A stretch of 5,629 bases of DNA from Heritagella sp051881655 (GTDB lineage: Bacteria; Bacillota; Clostridia; Oscillospirales; Acutalibacteraceae). A program made the position numbers and the translations under genes. Below, in pieces: positions 3,908 through 5,629 of this stretch (position 1 is the stretch's first letter; every line of letters begins with the position of its first letter). The stretch is from contig JBJEQH010000240.1 of the NCBI GenBank assembly GCA_051881655.1, positions 1 to 5,629 on the forward strand, given 5' to 3'. The notes under the pieces were generated by a model. It was not told the origin of the DNA. It made no database searches and saw nothing but the letters and a program-made list of their open reading frames with translations.

Positions 3908-5629
3908 ATGGCAGAAGAAAAAAGAGAGAGCCGCAGCGGTTCGCCGGTCTTTTGCTTTCCCAACTGGCAGATCGTGCGGGAAATTGGAGAGGGCAGTTTT
4001 GGCCATGTATATGAAATCGCCCGGGAGGAGTACGGGATTACCTATCGGGCGGCCATGAAGAAAATCTCCCTGCCGCGAAATCCGCAGGAGGTACAGGCCC
4101 TGCGGGATACGGGAATGTCGCAGGAGGAAATCCGCACCTATTATGCGCAGTTTGTGCAGCAGATGGTCGGGGAAATTCAGCTGATGAGCTGCCTGAAGGG
4201 GCAGACCCATATTGTCAGTTACGAGGACCATGCGGTGGTTCCCCACGAGGATGGAATCGGTGCGGATATCTGCATCCGTATGGAGCTGCTCACACCGCTT
4301 TTGACCTACACCCGCCATCATGTGCTGACCTGCCGCGATGTGGTCAAGCTGGGGGAGGATGTGTGCCGTGCCCTGGAGCTGTGCCGCCGCCATGCCATTA
4401 TTCACCGGGATATCAAGCCGGAGAACATCTTTGTCTCGGAAAACGGGGATTTTAAGCTGGGGGATTTCGGGGTGGCCCGGCAGACCGAGCGCACCGTGTG
4501 CGATTTGTCCGTGCGCGGAACCTATACCTATATGGCGCCCGAGGTATTCCGCGGGGAGGAATACGGCCCCACGGTGGACGGGTATTCCCTGGGACTGGTG
4601 CTGTACCGCTTTTTAAATGACGGGCGCATGCCGTTTATGCCGGCCTATCCGGCGGCGGTGGAATACGGGGATGCCGAGCGGGCCAATCACCGCCGGTTTT
4701 CGGGCGAGCCCCTGCCCGCACCGGCCCATGCGGGGCGGCACCTTACGAAAGTGATTTTGAAGGCCTGTGCGTTTCAACCGGCGGACCGGTATGAAAATGC
4801 TAAGGCCATGCGTCTGGCGCTGGAAGCGGTACCCAAGCGGGAACTGGACATTTTCTCCAATGGGACGATGCCTTATACGGAGTACAGCCAGTTAAGTGGG
4901 ATGGATCCCCAGGATACCCGCCCGGCCCAGCCGGAAAGGGAGGCGGCCCCCGCTCCCTCCCAGGTTCAGGGGGACTCGACTGTTTGGGCCCCGGAAAAAC
5001 CGGCCGAACAGGGGGTTCCGGGCCGGACAGAGAGGCAGGAGGCAAAGCCGTTTGTCCGGAAAAAGTGGCCGCTTTTTGTGGAGGCGGGCGCCGCGGGGCT
5101 GCTGTTGATCCTGCTGGGAATCTGGATTTATGCATTGACCCGGCCCATTCCCGTGACGGAAGTGCGCTTTTCCCAGGAGGAATGGCGGGTCGAACGGGGA
5201 GATGCCATGACCCTGTCGGTGCAGGTACTGCCGGAAAATGCCACGGATCCCACCCTCTCCTTTATAAGCAGCGATGAAGCGGTGCTTCTGGTGGATGAAA
5301 GCGGGAAGGTGACGGCCCTTGCCTCCGGAAGCGCCGAGATTACCGCCCGCAGCGGGGACTGTTCGGCGGTTTGCACCGTGCAGGTGGTGGTTTCGGCCCA
5401 GTCGCTCACTCTGTCGGATACAGAGCTTCGGCTGCCGCCCGGGGAGGAATACCGTCTGACGGCGGCGGTGTCGCCGGTGGATACCACGGATTCCCTCTTC
5501 TATCAGTCGGAGGATCCCTCGGTGGTTCAGGTGGATTCCCAGGGGCATCTCACGGCGCTGAAAGAGGGCGAGACGGTGGTCACTGCCGTTTGCGGTTCCC
5601 TGAGGCAGACCTGCCGGGTGGTGGTGGCC
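3908..5629 (+). CDS. Transmembrane Ser/Thr protein kinase with extracellular BIG2 Ig-like repeats (partial, runs off the right edge)
   Basis: The frame is open for 574 codons to the window edge with no stop. ATG 3908 follows GGAG (3899-3902) by 5 bases. The kinase domain (about 19-305) has all main Hanks motifs: glycine loop GEGSFGHVY (27-35), Lys51 in AAMKK, a likely helix-C Glu89, HRDIKPEN (166-173, catalytic Asp168), DFG (186-188), APE (210-212), Asp224 in DGYSLG, and Arg294. It should be catalytically active in the cytoplasm. A Pro/Glu/Gln-rich juxtamembrane linker (about 330-385) leads to one membrane span (about 388-410). Outside are two bacterial Ig-like (BIG2) repeats: 414-495 is complete and 497 onward is possibly cut by the edge. 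Each has the 'SSD/SED..V..VD..G.(V/L)TAL..G...(I/V)TA' pattern. No PASTA domain is present in the visible part. It likely senses something at the wall or surface and phosphorylates cytoplasmic targets. The kinase call is secure; signal and substrates are unknown. Confidence 0.95.
   Translation, partial: MAEEKRESRSGSPVFCFPNWQIVREIGEGSFGHVYEIAREEYGITYRAAMKKISLPRNPQEVQALRDTGMSQEEIRTYYAQFVQQMVGEIQLMSCLKGQTHIVSYEDHAVVPHEDGIGADICIRMELLTPLLTYTRHHVLTCRDVVKLGEDVCRALELCRRHAIIHRDIKPENIFVSENGDFKLGDFGVARQTERTVCDLSVRGTYTYMAPEVFRGEEYGPTVDGYSLGLVLYRFLNDGRMPFMPAYPAAVEYGDAERANHRRFSGEPLPAPAHAGRHLTKVILKACAFQPADRYENAKAMRLALEAVPKRELDIFSNGTMPYTEYSQLSGMDPQDTRPAQPEREAAPAPSQVQGDSTVWAPEKPAEQGVPGRTERQEAKPFVRKKWPLFVEAGAAGLLLILLGIWIYALTRPIPVTEVRFSQEEWRVERGDAMTLSVQVLPENATDPTLSFISSDEAVLLVDESGKVTALASGSAEITARSGDCSAVCTVQVVVSAQSLTLSDTELRLPPGEEYRLTAAVSPVDTTDSLFYQSEDPSVVQVDSQGHLTALKEGETVVTAVCGSLRQTCRVVVA
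5147..5629 (+). repeat. Two tandem BIG2-type Ig-like coding repeats
   Basis: Unit 1 spans about 5147-5392 and unit 2 about 5396-5629 (to the edge). Both show a V/L-x-L-x-x-x-E start, a [LV]-P-x-[ND]-[AT]-T-D turn, S-[SD/ED]-x-[AS]-V, V-D-x-x-G-x-[VL]-T-A-L and a closing V-x-V-V strand. They are clear at protein level and diverged at DNA level. Each unit holds two cysteines (485 and 489; 562 and 569). More units may follow beyond the edge. Confidence 0.82.

Noticed and set aside
3224..4405. 393-codon open frame on the - strand
   Set aside because: It is antisense to the clear reductase and kinase motifs and crosses the terminator and promoter between them. The frame has no domain and only reflects codon bias.
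4892..5548. 218-codon - strand frame opposite the kinase linker and BIG2 repeats
   Set aside because: The + strand encodes the continuous kinase-TM-BIG2 protein here. The antisense peptide shows no domain or start signal.

Overview
The window looks like a chromosomal segment from a Gram-positive, anaerobic member of the Firmicutes (Clostridia), possibly an Oscillospiraceae/Ruminococcaceae-type gut bacterium. The reasons are moderately high GC by eye, strong AGGAGG-like ribosome sites, a lipoprotein signal with a standard lipobox, a double [4Fe-4S] aldo/keto reductase of the kind common in anaerobes, and a Hanks-type Ser/Thr kinase with a single membrane span. The family-level placement is inference. 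No tRNA, rRNA, CRISPR array, insertion sequence or phage gene was seen.

All recognised genes lie on the + strand. Layout: (1) 1-96, the last 31 codons of a gene that resembles threonyl-tRNA synthetase, followed by a terminator hairpin (119-150). (2) 178-1236, a secreted lipoprotein made of three tandem lipocalin-like beta domains. (3) 1392-1547, a 51-residue single-span membrane protein missed by a length cutoff, with its own extended -10 promoter (1318-1326) and terminator (1573-1613). (4) 1794-2681, a four-span membrane protein with a long Tyr/Pro/Gln/Gly tail, behind a good sigma-A type promoter (1733-1761) and closed by a very strong terminator (2706-2745). (5) 2765-3802, an aldo/keto reductase with eight C-terminal cluster cysteines. 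(6) 3908 to the window edge, a Ser/Thr protein kinase whose extracellular part consists of BIG2-type Ig-like repeats. This frame is open at the right edge.

The genes are mostly single transcription units separated by hairpin terminators, not one operon, so a shared pathway is not evident. Three of them (lipoprotein, tailed membrane protein, kinase) place material on the outer face of the membrane. The promoter-leader of the tailed membrane protein and that of the kinase match closely: a 16-base block around the -10 agrees at 15 positions, the last 8 bases through the ATG are identical, and the distance from -10 to ATG is 38 bases in both. Co-regulation of these two is a reasonable hypothesis.

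The most interesting items are the BIG2-bearing kinase receptor, the shared promoter-leader, the kinase promoter nested in the upstream gene's terminator hairpin, and the orphan small membrane protein.
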